Shown here in pieces: positions 1-8,109 of a DNA stretch of 64,000 nucleotides (position 1 is the stretch's first letter; each line of letters starts with the position of its first letter). The DNA lies in the NCBI RefSeq assembly GCF_002553505.1, contig NZ_PDCP01000015.1:49660-113659 (forward strand), written 5' to 3'. The notes below the pieces were generated by a model. It was not told the DNA's origin. It saw only the letters and a list, made by a program, of their open reading frames with translations, and did no database searches. Position numbers and translations under genes: made by a program. The stretch is from Mycolicibacterium agri. GTDB taxonomy: Bacteria > Actinomycetota > Actinomycetes > Mycobacteriales > Mycobacteriaceae.

Positions 1-223
1 GGCCGCACGCGATCGCGGCGATCACGAACGACACCGCGATCGCGGGTCCGGTGATGTTGCCTGCGGTCGACGCGGTGATGGTGAAGATGCCGGCGCCGAT
101 CACCACCGACACCCCGAAGACCGTGAGATCCCACCAGTTCAGATCCTTGTGCAGTCGCGTCCCCGGCTCGTCGGTGTCGGCGATCGACTGCTCCACAGAC
201 TTGGTCCGCCAGGCCATTGCCAT
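1..223 (-). CDS. Amino-acid permease (APC family), N-terminal part
   Basis: Only the first 74 codons lie in the window; the gene runs off the left edge. The start reads MAMAWRTKSVEQSI and is followed by a first membrane helix, WDLTVFGVSVVIGAGIFTIT. The GAGIF motif is the substrate-binding unwound helix of APC-superfamily cationic amino-acid transporters. The ATG at 223 has AGGGAGG 7 nt upstream, so this start is well supported. Position next to the FAD monooxygenase matches Rv3253c of M. tuberculosis, annotated as a cationic amino-acid transporter. The substrate cannot be told from this fragment. Confidence 0.8.
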   Translation of the reverse strand, partial: MAMAWRTKSVEQSIADTDEPGTRLHKDLNWWDLTVFGVSVVIGAGIFTITASTAGNITGPAIAVSFVIAAIACG

Positions 224-304
224 TGGTCATCCTCCCTGGTCTGCTCACCGGAATGTATCGAATACCCCGACGCGTGATCTCGGAAAAGCAAATCGTGTTC
301 GGAG

Positions 305-310
305 TAGCCT
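305..310 (+). promoter_or_regulatory. Candidate -10 for leaderless monooxygenase mRNA
   Basis: TAGCCT lies 7 nt before the ATG at 318 and there is no Shine-Dalgarno sequence. This is the layout expected when transcription starts at the first base of the start codon. Confidence 0.45.
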
Positions 311-317
311 CCCGGCA

Positions 318-1727
318 ATGGGGCGCAGCGCGAACCACGCCGTCGTCATCGGCGCGAGCATCGCGGGGATGTGCGCCGCGCGGGTGCTTTCCGATTTCTT
401 CGACCGGGTCACCGTCTACGAGCGCGACGAGTTGCCGTCGGCGCCCGCTCAGCGGTCGGCGGTTCCTCAGGGTAGGCATCTGCACCTGTTGCTGGCGCGC
501 GGGGCCCAGGAACTGGAGACGCTGTTTCCCGGTCTTCTCGACGACATGGTGGCCGCGGGGGTTCCCGTTCTGCGCAACCGCCCCGACTGCATCCACTTCG
601 GCGCCGCCGGACACGTGCTCGGCACGACGGGGCGTCTACATGAGGAGTTCACCGCGTACGTGCCGAGCCGGCCGCATCTGGAATGGCAGATCCGGCGGCG
701 CACGGCGGCGCTTCCGAATGTGACGGTCACGCCCGCCGGGGTCGCGGAACCGGCCTTCGACGCAGTCAGCGAACGCGTTACCGGCGTGCGGCTCGACAGC
801 GGCGAGGAGGTGCGCGCCGACCTCGTCGTCGACGCCGCGGGTCGCGGCACCCGGCTGCCGGTCTGGTTGCAGCAGTGGGGTTTCGACCGGCCGCCCGAGG
901 ACACCGTCGAGGTCGGCATCGGCTATGCCACCCAACACCTGCGCATCCCCGACGGGCTCATCACCGAAAGGGTCGTCGTCGCAGGCGCATCGGCGCAGCA
1001 GCCGCGGGGGCTGGGCCTGCTGTGTTACGAGGACGGCAGCTGGGTGCTGACCACCTTCGGTGTCGCCAGAACCGAACCGCCGCAGGACTTCGCCGCGATG
1101 TGCGCACTGGCCGACGAGATTGTGCCGTCGCACATTGCCGCCGCCATCCGCCGCGGCGAGCCGATCGGTGACGTCGCGTTCCACAAGTTCCCGGTCAGCC
1201 GGTGGCGGCGATATCACAAGATGGCCCGCTTCCCGGCGGGCATCCTGCCGTTCGGCGACGCGGTCGCCAGCTTCAATCCCACATTCGGACAAGGGATGAC
1301 GATGACGTCGATCCAGGCGGGCCGTCTGCGGCGCGCACTGCGTTCGCCCGACGCCGACCTCGCCGCAGACTTCAACAGCGCGGTCGCCAAGTCGACATAC
1401 CCGGTGTGGACGATGAACGCGATCGGCGACCTCGTGCTACATCAGGCGCCCGGGCCTGCGCCGTGGTGGTACCGACCGGTCGGCGGGCTGTTCGACCAGT
1501 TCCTCGGCGCCGCCGAAACCGATCCCGTTCTCGCCGAATGGTTTCTGCGCCGGTTCAGCCTGCTCGACAGCCTCTACCTGGTGCCGCCGATGCGGCTCGT
1601 CGGCAGGACGATTGCACACAACGCCCGGCTGTGGCTGACCGAGCGGAGCGGCAAGGCTACTTCGCCGCAGCGCGGTCGAGATCCGGTTCCAGGTAGATCA
1701 GATCAGCGGCGGGCACCGCGGCCCTGA
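318..1727 (+). CDS. FAD-dependent monooxygenase/oxidoreductase (Rv3254-like)
   Basis: A 469-residue flavoprotein. The N-terminus holds the dinucleotide-binding Rossmann motif (VVIGASIAG, a GxGxxG variant) followed by the acidic strand end VTVYERDE. A second FAD contact, GDAVASFNPTFGQGM, lies near residue 310 and matches the GD motif of aromatic-hydroxylase-type flavoenzymes. It would be cytosolic; the substrate is unknown. Upstream in-frame starts exist, but the ATG at 318 is preferred because the fold begins there and a -10-like hexamer sits 7 nt before it. Its last 71 bp overlap the convergent CDF transporter gene, so the final 20 or so residues are encoded antisense to that gene. Confidence 0.8.
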   Translation: MGRSANHAVVIGASIAGMCAARVLSDFFDRVTVYERDELPSAPAQRSAVPQGRHLHLLLARGAQELETLFPGLLDDMVAAGVPVLRNRPDCIHFGAAGHVLGTTGRLHEEFTAYVPSRPHLEWQIRRRTAALPNVTVTPAGVAEPAFDAVSERVTGVRLDSGEEVRADLVVDAAGRGTRLPVWLQQWGFDRPPEDTVEVGIGYATQHLRIPDGLITERVVVAGASAQQPRGLGLLCYEDGSWVLTTFGVARTEPPQDFAAMCALADEIVPSHIAAAIRRGEPIGDVAFHKFPVSRWRRYHKMARFPAGILPFGDAVASFNPTFGQGMTMTSIQAGRLRRALRSPDADLAADFNSAVAKSTYPVWTMNAIGDLVLHQAPGPAPWWYRPVGGLFDQFLGAAETDPVLAEWFLRRFSLLDSLYLVPPMRLVGRTIAHNARLWLTERSGKATSPQRGRDPVPGRSDQRRAPRP

Positions 1728-2577
1728 CCGCGGCCTCGGCCGCGTCGATCGTGGCGGCGACCGTGGCCAGATCGGTCGACGGCTTCAGCGCGATCTTCGC
1801 GCCGACCAGCATCTGCTCTGGCCCCAAATACTGTGTGCGCAAATGGATTATTCGGTCGATGTGATCGGTCTGCTCGATTGCGGCCCGGATCGCGCGTTCC
1901 TCGTCTCTGGTGGCGCCCTCACCGATCAGCAGACTATGCATTTCGATCATCAGCACTACGGCGATGACGCCCAGCAGGACGCCGATGCCGATGGTGCCGA
2001 CGCCGTCCCATGCTGGATCACCGGTCAGGACCGTCAATCCCACGCCGAACAGCGCGAAAACCAAACCGATCAGCGCGCCGGTGTCCTCCAGCAGCACCAC
2101 CGGCAGCTCCGGGTTGCGCGATGTGCGGACGAACCGCCACCAGCTCAGCGAACGCTTCAGCGGCCGCGATTCGCGTACCGCTGTGCGAAAACTGTAGCCC
2201 TCCAAGCAGATCGCGACGACGAGGATCACCACCGCGACGATAGGCGACGTCAGTTGCTCCGGGTGGGTGATCTTGTGATAGCCCTCGTACAGCGCGAACA
2301 CCGAACCGAGCGTGAACAAGACCAGCGCCACCACGAACGCGTAGAAGTAGCGGCTGCGGCCATAGCCGAACGGGTGCAGCGGGTCGGCGTCTTTACGCGC
2401 CTGCCGCTGCCCCAACAACAGCAGACCCTGATTCGACGTGTCGGCGACCGAGTGGACCGATTCGGCCAACATCGATGAGCTGCCGGTGATCAGGAAGCCC
2501 ACGAATTTCGCGACGGCGATACCGGCGTTGGCGAGCAGGGCCGCCAGGATCGCCCTGGTGCTGCCCTCGCTGGACAT
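1657..2577 (-). CDS. Cation diffusion facilitator (CDF) family transporter
   Basis: A 306-residue inner-membrane exporter, probably of Zn2+, Mn2+ or Co2+ in exchange for protons. Early helices carry GSSSMLAESVHSVADTSNQ, in which H and D of the HSVAD segment are the family's transport-site ligands. A soluble C-terminal domain of about 90 residues follows MIEMHSLLIGEG. The ATG at 2577 has AAGGGGGA upstream, overlapping the manA stop codon; only 11 nt separate the two genes, so it is probably the last gene of the GDP-mannose operon. I do not remember a CDF gene here in M. tuberculosis. Metal specificity cannot be read from sequence alone. Confidence 0.85.
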   Translation of the reverse strand: MSSEGSTRAILAALLANAGIAVAKFVGFLITGSSSMLAESVHSVADTSNQGLLLLGQRQARKDADPLHPFGYGRSRYFYAFVVALVLFTLGSVFALYEGYHKITHPEQLTSPIVAVVILVVAICLEGYSFRTAVRESRPLKRSLSWWRFVRTSRNPELPVVLLEDTGALIGLVFALFGVGLTVLTGDPAWDGVGTIGIGVLLGVIAVVLMIEMHSLLIGEGATRDEERAIRAAIEQTDHIDRIIHLRTQYLGPEQMLVGAKIALKPSTDLATVAATIDAAEAAVRAAVPAADLIYLEPDLDRAAAK

Positions 2578-2588
2578 CGCCGTCCCCC

Positions 2589-3815
2589 TTACACGCCGAC
2601 AGTCGCGCGAAACAGTTTCGTCGGTTGCTCGGCGACGAGCCGAATCGGCCCGTCGTCGGCGGCCACCCATGCGGCCATACCCCGATTCAGGGTTACCGCA
2701 CCGGATTTCGCATGCACCACCGCCGAGCCCTCGGTGCACAGCAGGATCTGCGGGCCATCGTGCCGCGACGGCGCGTCCACCTCATGGCCAAGCCGGTCGC
2801 CGTCGAGACTGAGCACCGACGCGGTGAACTCCGGGGCCGCCGTCTCGTAGACCGTTTCCATGCCGTCGTTGGTGGTCTGTGGGCGCAGATCCGTCTCGCT
2901 GGCCGGGGTGAAGTCGAGCACCCGCAACAACTCAGGCACGTCGACGTGCTTGGGGGTGAGGCCGCCGCGCAACACGTTGTCGGAGTTGGCCATCACCTCG
3001 ATTCCCACCCCGTGCAGATACGTGTGTAGGTTGCCCGCGGGCAGATAGATGCCTTCGCCCGGTCGCAGCGTCAGCCGGTTCAGCAGGAGCGAGGCGAGCA
3101 CACCGGCGTCGCCGGGATACCGCTCCCCCAGCTCGAGGACCGTCTTGGCTTCCGCGGCGAATACCTTTGCACCGGAACGGATGTATTCGATCGCGGCGTC
3201 GATCACTGCGGGCACCAACACGTCGAGATCCGGCTGCGGTGCGGTGATCCATGTGGTGAACAGTGCCCGCAGCCCGTCCGCGTCGGGCTGGCCGCTGAGC
3301 AGCCCCACGTACGGTTCGAGCTCGGAGACGCCCAATGCGCGCATCAACTCCACCGACTTCATCGCGGGCCGGAACCCGGCGAGCGCCTCGAATTGATGCA
3401 GCGCTACCAGCAGTTCGGGTTTGTGGCTGCGGTCGCGATAGTTGCGGATCGGCGACGACACCGGAATCCCGAGGCGATCCTCCCGCGCGAAGCCCTCGGC
3501 GGCCTGCTCGGCCGACGGGTGGGCCTGCAACGACAGCGGTTCGTCGGCGGCGAGCACCTTCATCAAGAACGGCAGCGTGTCTCCGAAGCGGCCGCGCACC
3601 GCGGCGCCCAGCTGGCCCTCGGGATCCTCGCGCACGGTGTCCAGCAGCGACTGCTCGCCGCCGTCGGTCTCCAGCCATGCGGGATCACCGGGATGCGCCC
3701 CGAACCACAGTTCAGCTTCGGGATGCGCTGTGGGACTTGGCCTTCCAGTGAATTCGGCAATTGCTGTCCGCGAACCCCACGCATAGGTCCGCAATGCACC
3801 TCGTAACAGGTTCAC
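2589..3815 (-). CDS. manA: Mannose-6-phosphate isomerase, class I
   Basis: Interconverts fructose-6-phosphate and mannose-6-phosphate, feeding GDP-mannose for mannolipids, LAM and glycoproteins. The 408 residues match ManA (Rv3255c) closely in memory. Zinc ligands are visible: Gln and His in LQAHPSAEQ, Glu in HKPELLVAL, His in GNLHTYLHG. A C-terminal cupin-like half follows. The GTG start (VNLLRGALRTYAWG) begins 4 nt after the upstream SIS gene stops, so the two are translationally coupled. The reading frame is open further upstream, but that extension lies inside the SIS gene and has no family similarity. Confidence 0.95.
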   Translation of the reverse strand: MNLLRGALRTYAWGSRTAIAEFTGRPSPTAHPEAELWFGAHPGDPAWLETDGGEQSLLDTVREDPEGQLGAAVRGRFGDTLPFLMKVLAADEPLSLQAHPSAEQAAEGFAREDRLGIPVSSPIRNYRDRSHKPELLVALHQFEALAGFRPAMKSVELMRALGVSELEPYVGLLSGQPDADGLRALFTTWITAPQPDLDVLVPAVIDAAIEYIRSGAKVFAAEAKTVLELGERYPGDAGVLASLLLNRLTLRPGEGIYLPAGNLHTYLHGVGIEVMANSDNVLRGGLTPKHVDVPELLRVLDFTPASETDLRPQTTNDGMETVYETAAPEFTASVLSLDGDRLGHEVDAPSRHDGPQILLCTEGSAVVHAKSGAVTLNRGMAAWVAADDGPIRLVAEQPTKLFRATVGV

Positions 3816-3819
3816 TCGC

Positions 3820-4899
3820 TTAACCTCGAACCAGTCGCATATAAGTGGCCGCCATCTCCAATCTGACAGCCAACATCGCCAGTTGCTGTTCGGGGCGACC
3901 CGATTGCACCGGCGTGTCGGAAACGTCGGGTACGTCCTCAGCGCCGACGATGTCGACGCCGTCAAACCCAGCCACCCGCGCCGCCACCACCGCACGCTCG
4001 TCGGCAAGAGTCAGCACGAACGTGCGGACCCGCTCGGGCAGCGGACCGTCGATCTCCTCGTCGTGAAACAGCGCGGCCTCGCGGTCGGCGTCCGAAAGCC
4101 CGCCAAGGCCCGTGTGCAGCGCGGCGACGGCGTCGGCCAGGCAGACCGTGGCGACCGCCTGGTGCGCGATGCGCAGCATGATCGCGCCCCCGTGGCGGGC
4201 CAACGCAAGCGTCGCCGCGTTGTCACCGGCCATCACGACGGTGCGGCCAGACATCCTGTCGGCCAACGTTTTCGCCGGATTGGTGAACAGTTCGCGTGCC
4301 GCGCTGTTGCGGAGCGCCTCCTGGTCGAGTTCGTCGGCCAGCGTGGCAAGGTCCAGCCGCACGCCGGGATCGATGACCTGCAGCACCGCAAGACCGGCGG
4401 CCAGGTAGCGGGCCAACCCGAAGTCGTCGAGCACCGGCACCCGCGGTTCGAGCACGGCGGCACGGCCCGCGGTGGCGTCGCGCAACGGCCCTTCGAACGG
4501 CGCCACCAGCACCACGCGGGCACCTCGCCGCACGGCGGTCGCGGCGGCGCCGACGAGCGCCGGGTCGCCGGGATCGTCGCCGGCGATGATGACGACGTCG
4601 AGTGCGCCGATCCACGGTGGCGCCTGCGGCACCACGACGATGGGGGCGCCGGTCGAATAGCCCAGTGCGGCAGCCAGAGTCGATCCTGCCGTCTCGGCGT
4701 TGCCGCGGCCCGCCACCCAGACGACGGTGCGCGGCGGCTGGTCGTCGGCGATCGATTCCAACGCGCCCTCGTCGACAGCAGAAGCGATCGCGCGCACCTG
4801 CGCCCCGGCCATGGAGGCCGCCCGCAGCAGGCCTCCGCGGTCGGCGGCGAGCAGGTTTTCGGCGTCGTCGAAGTCGATTGTCGCGTGTAGTGCGCTCAT
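3820..4899 (-). CDS. SIS-domain sugar isomerase-like protein (Rv3256c-like)
   Basis: A 359-residue protein of the group annotated as TobH or the phosphoglucose/phosphomannose isomerase C-terminal family. The middle shows a SIS-like nucleotide/sugar-phosphate fold (TVVWVAGRGNAETAGSTLAAAL near residue 60; VDVVIIAGDDPGD-like strand ends). It sits between pmmA and manA. Its ATG overlaps the pmmA stop as ATGA, and manA starts 4 nt after its stop. Context suggests a role in hexose-phosphate handling for GDP-mannose, but I see no clear catalytic residues, so a regulatory or structural role is equally possible. Confidence 0.8.
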   Translation of the reverse strand: MSALHATIDFDDAENLLAADRGGLLRAASMAGAQVRAIASAVDEGALESIADDQPPRTVVWVAGRGNAETAGSTLAAALGYSTGAPIVVVPQAPPWIGALDVVIIAGDDPGDPALVGAAATAVRRGARVVLVAPFEGPLRDATAGRAAVLEPRVPVLDDFGLARYLAAGLAVLQVIDPGVRLDLATLADELDQEALRNSAARELFTNPAKTLADRMSGRTVVMAGDNAATLALARHGGAIMLRIAHQAVATVCLADAVAALHTGLGGLSDADREAALFHDEEIDGPLPERVRTFVLTLADERAVVAARVAGFDGVDIVGAEDVPDVSDTPVQSGRPEQQLAMLAVRLEMAATYMRLVRG

Positions 4900-6284
4900 G
4901 TGGAGATCTCGGTGTGGGAGGCGATTTCGGCGGCCACCTGTTCTACGACCTGGTCGACTTCGCCGGTCGTGCGCGCCTCGACGTTCAGTCGCAGCAGCGG
5001 CTCGGTGTTGGATGTGCGCAGGTTGAACCAGGCGCCTTCACCGAGGTCGACTGTAACCCCGTCGAGGTGGTCGATGGACCGGATGCGGTCGCCGAACGAC
5101 TTGAGGACCGCGTCGACACACGTCTGCGCGTCGACGACGGTGAAGTTGATTTCGCCGGACGACTCGTAGCGTTGATAGTCGGCCATCAGATCCGACAGCG
5201 GGCGATGCTGCTCGCCAAGTGCGGCAAGGACATGCAGCGCGGCCAGCATGCCGGAGTCGGCGCCCCAGAAGTCGCGGAAGTAATAGTGCGCGGAATGCTC
5301 GCCACCGAAGATCGCGCCGGTCTCGGCCATCAGCCCCTTGATGTAGGAATGCCCGACCCGGGAACGCACGGGCGTGCCGCCCCGCTCCACGACCAACTCG
5401 GGCACCGCTCGAGAGGTGATCAGGTTGTGGATCACCGTTGCGCCGATCTCCCTGTTCAACTCGCGCGCGGCGACCAGGGCGGTCACCGCGGACGGCGATA
5501 CCGGATGCCCGGATTCGTCGACGACGAAACACCGATCGGCGTCGCCGTCGAAGGCCAGGCCGATGTCCGCGCCGGTGGCCAGCACGTACTCCTGCAGGTC
5601 GACGAGATTCTTCGGATCAAGCGGGTTGGCTTCGTGGTTGGGGAAGGTGCCGTCGAGTTCGAAGTACAACGGCAGCACCGTCAGCGAGGGGATCGGCCCC
5701 AGCGTGGCCGGTGTGGTGTGCCCGGCCATCCCGTTGCCCGCGTCGACCGCCACCTTCAGTGGACGCATGTCCTTCAGATCCACCAGCGAGCGCAGGAATT
5801 CGCCGTAGTCGGCCAGCACGTCGCGGTCGACGATCGTGCCGACCGGGCCGTCGTGTCCCGGGACGCCGGCGATCACGTCGTCGCTGATGATCGACAACCC
5901 GGTGTCCTTGCCGACGGGCTTGGCGCCGGCGCGGCACAGCTTGATGCCGTTGTAGGCGGCCGGGTTGTGGCTGGCGGTGAACATCGCGCCCGGGCAGTCC
6001 ATCAGGCCGGACGCGAAGTAGAGCTGATCGGTCGAGGCGAGCCCGACGCGCACCACGTCGAGGCCCTGCGCCACCACGCCCTCGGCGAACGCGGCCGCCA
6101 GGCCAGGCGAGCTGGCACGCATGTCGTATCCGATCACCACTTGCTCGGCGCGCTCGCCGCGCATCAGGCGCGCGAATGCCGCTCCGACGTCGGCGACGAA
6201 TCCCTCATCGAGCTCGTCGCCGACCAGGCCACGCACGTCATACGCCTTGATGACGCGGTGCACTGCCGCGGCGGACCGGGACAT
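4896..6284 (-). CDS. pmmA: Phosphomannomutase/phosphoglucomutase
   Basis: Converts mannose-6-phosphate to mannose-1-phosphate, the step after ManA. The 462-residue protein has all four alpha-D-phosphohexomutase hallmarks: the phosphoserine loop TASHNPAAYNG (Ser105), the Mg2+ loop FDGDADRC, the sugar-binding GGEHSAHYYF, and the phosphate-binding RTSNTEPLLRLN near the C-terminus. It corresponds to Rv3257c (also called manB). The ATG at 6284 gives the family N-terminus MSRSAAAVHRVIKAYDVRG. The downstream gene overlaps by 4 nt, so this is the first gene of a four-gene operon ending with the CDF transporter. Confidence 0.95.
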   Translation of the reverse strand: MSRSAAAVHRVIKAYDVRGLVGDELDEGFVADVGAAFARLMRGERAEQVVIGYDMRASSPGLAAAFAEGVVAQGLDVVRVGLASTDQLYFASGLMDCPGAMFTASHNPAAYNGIKLCRAGAKPVGKDTGLSIISDDVIAGVPGHDGPVGTIVDRDVLADYGEFLRSLVDLKDMRPLKVAVDAGNGMAGHTTPATLGPIPSLTVLPLYFELDGTFPNHEANPLDPKNLVDLQEYVLATGADIGLAFDGDADRCFVVDESGHPVSPSAVTALVAARELNREIGATVIHNLITSRAVPELVVERGGTPVRSRVGHSYIKGLMAETGAIFGGEHSAHYYFRDFWGADSGMLAALHVLAALGEQHRPLSDLMADYQRYESSGEINFTVVDAQTCVDAVLKSFGDRIRSIDHLDGVTVDLGEGAWFNLRTSNTEPLLRLNVEARTTGEVDQVVEQVAAEIASHTEIST

Positions 6285-6388
6285 GGCTTTCTCAGGTCTC
6301 CTTGCAAATCCTCGCAACCGGGACTGTTGGCGCCAGCCTATCCGTCGCCGCGAGGACTACGGGGGCTACTGCGGTGTACTCGCGCGGT

Positions 6389-6847
6389 CTAATCGGAGGG
6401 GTCGGGCAGCACCCGCAGGTGACCCCGCCTGCGCCCGCCCGCCTCGGGTCGCGGAGCGGGCGGCGCCATCAGCGCCCCGCCGTGGGCGCCGGTGACGGGA
6501 TCGGTGAAACCGGCAACGACGCCGCCTGCAGGTGCCTCACGGCCCTCACGCACAGCCTCGGCCAAGGCGATCAGATCGTCCTCGTCCGGGTGGGTGGGCA
6601 GCGGCCCGGCATGGCGGACCAACTCCCAGCCGCGGGGGGCGGTGATGCGGCCGGCGTGGCTGACGCAGAGATCCCAGGAATGGGGCTCCGAGACCGTGGC
6701 CAGCGGCCCGACCACCGCCGTGGAGTCGGAGTAGACGAACGTCAGCGTCGCGACCGCATAGTGAGGGCACCCGGGCCGGCAGCAGCGACGGGGAACATTC
6801 ACGACCCAGAATCTATCGCGCGACAAACCCACTGCGGCGTCGGACAC
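6389..6847 (-). CDS. DUF3499 protein with Cys cluster (Rv3258c-like)
   Basis: A 152-residue conserved actinobacterial protein of unknown function. The N-terminal half has VPRRCCRPGCPHYAVATL and, about 35 residues on, SWDLCVSHA. This CC-x3-C plus C-x2-H arrangement looks like a zinc-binding ribbon. The C-terminus is basic and Pro/Gly-rich, probably disordered. The start is uncertain: the GTG at 6847 gives MSDAAVGLSRDRFWVV, while a GTG at 6802 would begin just before the Cys cluster. Neither has a Shine-Dalgarno site. It lies 104 bp upstream of pmmA and may be co-transcribed with it. Confidence 0.75.
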   Translation of the reverse strand: MSDAAVGLSRDRFWVVNVPRRCCRPGCPHYAVATLTFVYSDSTAVVGPLATVSEPHSWDLCVSHAGRITAPRGWELVRHAGPLPTHPDEDDLIALAEAVREGREAPAGGVVAGFTDPVTGAHGGALMAPPAPRPEAGGRRRGHLRVLPDPSD

Positions 6848-6903
6848 GCAGCGCTCGGCGGGCCGACTTCCAACCGTTACAGTTCGGCCACTTTCGTTAG
6901 CAG

Positions 6904-6909
6904 TAGAGT
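6904..6909 (+). promoter_or_regulatory. Candidate -10, leaderless
   Basis: TAGAGT 7 nt before the GTG at 6917 with no ribosome-binding site between them. It lies in the 69-bp divergent gap shared with the DUF3499 gene. Confidence 0.45.
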
Positions 6910-6916
6910 TCAGCCT

Positions 6917-7381
6917 GTGGCCGAGCGGACTCTCCGGCGATCACGCCGCGGCCGCGAAGTGCGCGGCCCGTTGCTTCCGCCCACCGTCCCGGGGTGGCGC
7001 AGCCGAGCCGAACGGTTCGACATGGCGGTGCTGGAAGCCTACGAGCCGATCGAGCGGCAGTGGCAGGACCGGCTCTCGGGGTTGGACGTCGCGGTCGACG
7101 AGATCCCGCGGATGTCACCGAAGGATCCCGACAGCGTGCAGTGGCCGCCTGAGGTGGTGGCCGACGGCGCCATCGCATTGGCCCGGCTGATCCCTGCCGG
7201 CGTGGATGTGCGAGGTAACTCCACTCGCGCGCGAATTGTGTTGTTCCGCAAGCCGATCGAGCGTCGAGCCAAAGACGCCGCCGAGCTTTCGGAACTGTTG
7301 CATGAGATTCTGGTGGCCCAGGTGGCCACGTATTTGGGCGTCGAACCGTCCGTCATCGACCCTTCGATCGACGACGACTGA
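6917..7381 (+). CDS. Zincin-like metallopeptidase-family protein with degenerate active site (Rv3259-like)
   Basis: A 154-residue protein. After a basic N-terminus it follows the layout of the minimal zincin family (DUF1025/Zincin_1): STRARIVLFRKPIERRAKDAAELSELLHEILVAQVATYLGVEP. In active members the helix reads HExxH; here it is HEILVA, so the second His is absent and a catalytic zinc site is unlikely. The M. tuberculosis protein seems to share this from memory. The GTG at 6917 is chosen because a TAGAGT hexamer lies 7 nt upstream and the frame further upstream is antisense to the DUF3499 gene. It converges with whiB2. Confidence 0.7.
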   Translation: MAERTLRRSRRGREVRGPLLPPTVPGWRSRAERFDMAVLEAYEPIERQWQDRLSGLDVAVDEIPRMSPKDPDSVQWPPEVVADGAIALARLIPAGVDVRGNSTRARIVLFRKPIERRAKDAAELSELLHEILVAQVATYLGVEPSVIDPSIDDD

Positions 7382-7389
7382 GCGCGGGA

Positions 7390-7806
7390 TCAGATGATTC
7401 CGCGCTTGAGGCGGCGACGCTCGCGCTCGGAGAGCCCGCCCCAGATGCCGAACCGCTCGTCGTGAGCCAGCGCGTACTCCAGGCATGCGTCACGGACCTC
7501 GCAACCCATGCAGATGCGCTTCGCCTCGCGAGTGGAGCCGCCCTTCTCGGGGAAGAACGCTTCGGGATCGGTCTGCGCGCACAATGCGCGCTCCTGCCAT
7601 TGATCATCAGAAGTTGCCGGCTCAATCTCCGTTGCCGGAGAAATTGCATCCAACTCTGGGCGATCCGGCACCAAACTCAATTGCGGCCGTGCTTTCGACC
7701 CTTCTGGCGCCGGTCCGGTATTGGTGCGCGAAACATTGCCGACCGAGCCGATAACTCGATAGTCGAATCGCGCCTGGCGATCGAAATCGACCTGCTCAAA
7801 AGACAT
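7390..7806 (-). CDS. whiB2: WhiB2 iron-sulfur transcription factor (WhmD-like)
   Basis: A 138-residue Wbl protein that binds a [4Fe-4S] cluster and acts in septation and cell division in mycobacteria (WhmD in M. smegmatis). The cluster ligands are Cys in ALCAQTDPEAFFP and the C-x2-C-x5-C set in ICMGCEVRDACLEYA. The turn GIWGG and the basic tail RERRRLKRGII are DNA/sigma-contact elements. An N-terminal extension of about 65 residues precedes the conserved domain. The ATG at 7806 (MSFEQVDFDRQ) has GAGGAGG 7 nt upstream, a very strong site. Expression is probably driven from the large divergent gap with fbiA. Confidence 0.95.
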   Translation of the reverse strand: MSFEQVDFDRQARFDYRVIGSVGNVSRTNTGPAPEGSKARPQLSLVPDRPELDAISPATEIEPATSDDQWQERALCAQTDPEAFFPEKGGSTREAKRICMGCEVRDACLEYALAHDERFGIWGGLSERERRRLKRGII

Positions 7807-8109
7807 TTTCCGCCTCCTCACCTGGTTCCGCTGATCCGCTATGGAAGCCCCACCGTCGCTATGTGCGGCCATTCATAATTCGAACAAGTGATCGAATCTC
7901 GGTCTGCGACACCGGAACCGGCCGGCCAACCGAAAATGACACTGATGTGATTACACACGTGTTAGCTGCCGGGGTCAAGCGCTAGAACAGGATTTCATAC
8001 CACTTCGTTATCTCATTTCGGCGCGTCGCTGCTCCGGCGTGTCTGTCACAAACCGGTTCCGTCCGGCTGCCGAGACCTCTTCGTGACGAAGGGCCTAGTC
8101 TCGGTCGGT
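7807..8109. other. Divergent intergenic region whiB2/fbiA
   Basis: About 300 bp without a convincing gene. It is less GC-rich than its flanks around 7985-8035. It holds two short palindromes, TGTGATTACACA (7946-7957) and the overlapping ACACGTGT (7955-7962), and the fbiA -10 candidate at 8096. Promoters for both genes should lie here. I cannot name a regulator for the palindromes. Confidence 0.5.
8096..8101 (+). promoter_or_regulatory. Candidate -10 for fbiA
   Basis: TAGTCT 8 nt before the GTG at 8110, no Shine-Dalgarno site. Consistent with a leaderless or one-base-leader transcript. Confidence 0.4.

Noticed and set aside
318..1727. Starting the FAD monooxygenase at an ATG near position 51
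   Set aside because: The extra residues lie antisense to the permease start and precede the Rossmann fold; the ATG at 318 has a better upstream context.
7946..7962. TGTGATTACACA as a CRP operator in front of whiB2/fbiA
   Set aside because: The CRP consensus needs TGTGA-N6-TCACA; here the half-sites are four bases apart and the right half lacks TCACA.
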